Shown here one piece after another: positions 62,245-64,000 of a stretch of DNA of 64,000 bases. Source of the stretch: Pseudomonas sp. B6002 (GTDB lineage Bacteria > Pseudomonadota > Gammaproteobacteria > Pseudomonadales > Pseudomonadaceae); assembly GCF_013385985.1 (NCBI RefSeq), contig NZ_JACAOY010000035.1, positions 1 through 64,000 of the forward strand. Reading direction: 5' to 3'. Positions within the stretch are counted from its first letter, which is position 1. Each line of letters starts with the position of its first letter. Below the pieces are notes generated by a model. It ran no database searches and was not told the DNA's origin. It worked only from the letters and a program-made list of their open reading frames with translations. A program made the translations under genes and the position numbers.

Positions 62245-62918
62245 CAGTGACGCTCGTCAGCCAAGCGATTAATCCCGGCCTGTTCCACCACCGGCTGCGG
62301 CGCGCCCACGCTCGCCGCCTGCAACATCGCCCGGCCGACGGTCTCGGTGCTCACCACCCAATCCGGTTTGATCCGGCGAAAGAACGACAGCAACGGCCCG
62401 AGCACGGTATAGAACGACTGATACAACGGCGTCTTCGAACGCACGCCATGCAACGGCTGGATCACCCCCGGCCGGAACAGGTATACCGCCTTGAACGGCA
62501 GGCGCAGCAAGGCGTTTTCAGTCTTGCCTTTGACCCGTGCCCACATCGACTTGCCGGCTTCGGAACTGTCGGTGCCAGCGCCTGACACGTAGATAAACGT
62601 CATCTGCGGATTGAGCCGCGCCAGCGTGCTGGCCGCGACCAGCGTGAGGTCGTAGGTGAGGTGGGTGTACTTGATCTCGTTCATCCCGGCCGAAGAAACG
62701 CCGAGGCAGAAGAAGCAGGCGTCGAAGCCTTGCAGCAGGTTTTCCAGTGGCTGGAAATCCAGCATGTCGCTGTGCAACACCTGATGCAGCTTGCCGTGCT
62801 CCTGGGTCAACGGCGTGCGGCCGACGGCGACGACTTCCTGGACATCGGCAGCCAACAGGCACTCACGCAGCACGCCTTGGCCGACCATGCCGGTGGCGCC
62901 GAATAATAGAACTCTCAT
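62244..62918 (-). CDS. NAD(P)H-binding SDR-like protein (atypical)
   Basis: A 224-aa protein with the nucleotide-binding start MRVLLFGATGMVGQGVLREC (GATGMVG) and a YVSGAGTDSSEAGKSMWARVKGKTE block containing the S-x-K region of atypical short-chain dehydrogenases. The ATG at 62918 with GGAAG upstream is chosen over the TTG one codon earlier. No substrate can be assigned. Confidence 0.82.
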   Translation of the reverse strand: MRVLLFGATGMVGQGVLRECLLAADVQEVVAVGRTPLTQEHGKLHQVLHSDMLDFQPLENLLQGFDACFFCLGVSSAGMNEIKYTHLTYDLTLVAASTLARLNPQMTFIYVSGAGTDSSEAGKSMWARVKGKTENALLRLPFKAVYLFRPGVIQPLHGVRSKTPLYQSFYTVLGPLLSFFRRIKPDWVVSTETVGRAMLQAASVGAPQPVVEQAGINRLADERH

Positions 62919-63258
62919 CAAGTACTTCCTTCATCCAGCCAGTTTTGACTACCCAACAGTCAGATCTTTGAAGGCCATCATCACATTCGGCCATTCAGTT
63001 GACACCTTACTCAATCTGGTGCAGTTCGACCTCAGTAAATAGCGTGACGCTTGCACTATTTATCCACAACACAGTCAGGTGCGTCCTTGCGTAAACCCCA
63101 TCAAACAATATCAAAACAATACCCATTAGCCATCAGAAATGTAGGAACCTACTCACGCCGAAACCATCATCCTGAGTAGTTTGCATGGGAAACGCCTGAC
63201 TTATTTTATAAAAAATTCCCGCTACTGTTTTCCATCTCTCCCCAAGGACGAATAAAAA
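62919..63258. other. A+T-rich intergenic region at a composition boundary
   Basis: No gene supported. The base composition turns A+T-rich from about 63040. A weak promoter candidate TTGCAT-N17-TTTTAT lies at 63181-63209, about 50 bp before the start of the last gene. Nothing else was recognised. Confidence 0.5.
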
Positions 63259-64000
63259 ATGGAAAACACCCGACAACTTAATAAATTTTCCAACTATAAA
63301 AAAATAATCGGCATCTCCGACAATGATTGGCATTCGGCTAAAACAGGTCGAATTAGCGAACTAAATGTCGTCGTAAAAAAATGCAACTACCTTACAGATC
63401 AATTTGGACGTGAACTCCATCACTTCTGCACCACTTCATACCTTGGCCTTGATTACCACCAAGACATATTGGAAGGCGCCATAAACGGATTAATAACAGC
63501 AAAGACACTTCGCATTGCCAATTCAAAAAATCGATGCAAGCTTCAAATGCTTGAACAGTATGAAGTCGAACTATCGAGTCTTTTCAAATCGACCTGCCTA
63601 AGCACTTTATCCTGCAGCGCTGCTAGTTCAGGATTACTGCCTCTACTTGCCAGTGGAGCGCTGACCAATGACTGCCCACCTATTATGATATTCGACAAAC
63701 ACTCTCACTACTCAATGAACCATATCAAAGCTTCTTGCGCAGATGAATCTGAGGTAGTAACAGCTCCTCACAACGACATCTCCTTCATTGAAGAAATTTG
63801 TAAAAAGCGCAAAAATGTCGCGTACATTGCGGACGGCCTCTACAGCATGGGCGGTAAGGCAGATATTGATGGGCTGCTCCATCTCAAGTCTCGCTATGGG
63901 TTATTTCTTTACCTCGACGACTCACACGCGCTATCGGCATTCGGCGAGCAAGGAAGCGGGTTTATACGACCACAACTGAAAGAGCTAGATGATCGAACAT
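63259..64000 (+). CDS. Alpha-oxoamine-synthase-like PLP enzyme (partial, runs off the right edge)
   Basis: At least 247 codons are open from ATG 63259 (MENTRQLNKFSNYKKIIGIS) to the window end; an AAGGA site lies 11 bases upstream. The chain shows fold-type I aminotransferase features of the BioF/KBL/CqsA group: TSYLGLDYHQDILEGAINGL, DKHSHYSMNHIKA (ring-stacking His), DGLYSMGGKADIDGL and the cofactor motif LDDSHALSAFGEQGSG (D220, H223). The catalytic lysine would lie beyond the edge. Codon use is A+T-rich, unlike its neighbours, suggesting acquisition by transfer. The product is unknown. Confidence 0.85.
   Translation, partial: MENTRQLNKFSNYKKIIGISDNDWHSAKTGRISELNVVVKKCNYLTDQFGRELHHFCTTSYLGLDYHQDILEGAINGLITAKTLRIANSKNRCKLQMLEQYEVELSSLFKSTCLSTLSCSAASSGLLPLLASGALTNDCPPIMIFDKHSHYSMNHIKASCADESEVVTAPHNDISFIEEICKKRKNVAYIADGLYSMGGKADIDGLLHLKSRYGLFLYLDDSHALSAFGEQGSGFIRPQLKELDDRT

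Noticed and set aside
1-64000. CRISPR arrays, insertion sequences, prophage genes
   Set aside because: No spaced direct-repeat array, transposase, integrase or phage structural gene was recognised. The only dispersed repeats are REP elements.

Overview
The window reads as a chromosomal segment of a fluorescent-group Pseudomonas. It is high in G+C and dense with genes. It carries the algU-mucA-mucB-mucD block without mucC, a phaG gene of the P. putida/fluorescens type, tct citrate-uptake genes, and seven scattered copies of the Pseudomonas REP palindrome (core GGAGCCGGCTTGCCGGCGAT or a close variant). No plasmid or phage backbone and no CRISPR array was seen. The species assignment is inferred from gene content and remembered family sequences, not from a search.

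Layout. 1-567: three tandem sigma70 promoters firing leftwards out of the window, probably the promoter region of an rRNA operon, behind a tRNA-Ser(CGA) gene. 651-4166: leftward operon dapA-bamC-MBL hydrolase-purC. 4440-8469: gcvR-bcp, a PerM-type permease with a TusA-like protein, and bepA. 8536-12387: the envelope-stress block algU-mucA-mucB and mucD, with an AlgU-type promoter in front of algU and a separate sigma70-like promoter in front of mucD. 12850-17059: nadB, sdhE-ygfX, ygfZ and an HDOD gene. 17053-24783: tctDE facing opdH-tctC-tctB-tctA-abrB, with a three-repeat TGAAAG operator between them and Crc/Hfq-type CA motifs at two translation starts.

24784-35270 is the least ordinary part. 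Three large unrecognised proteins made of Ig-like modules (1111, 663 and 667 aa) surround a classical autotransporter. None has a signal peptide. All three genes carry the same 16-bp dyad, CTGTSA-N4-TSACAG, 92-111 bp upstream of the start codon.

35314-46904: ung, an enoyl-CoA hydratase/isomerase family gene and a Tyr/Pro-rich lipoprotein, followed by a complete guanidine-utilisation operon. The operon has a sigma54 promoter with upstream enhancer-like palindromes, a guanidine-I (ykkC) riboswitch, a three-gene ABC importer, two urea-carboxylase-associated (carboxyguanidine deiminase) genes, and a biotin-dependent urea/guanidine carboxylase. A REP doublet lies in frame inside the carboxylase gene. 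A CWC zinc-ribbon gene and rsuA follow.

47209-56067: phaG, tRNA-Gly(CCC), two toxin-antitoxin modules (brnTA, hicAB) on either side of an MFS pair and a LysR gene, then ogt, a small iron-permease-family gene, a DUF4142 gene and a LysE exporter. 56068-62918: a LysR gene facing a YdcZ-like transporter; a leftward cluster of LysR, class III CoA-transferase, HMG-CoA-lyase-type aldolase and ACS-type MFS permease that looks like a complete route for an imported branched organic acid; and a small NAD(P)-binding protein. 63259-64000: an A+T-rich, truncated alpha-oxoamine-synthase-like PLP enzyme runs off the right edge and looks like the start of acquired DNA.
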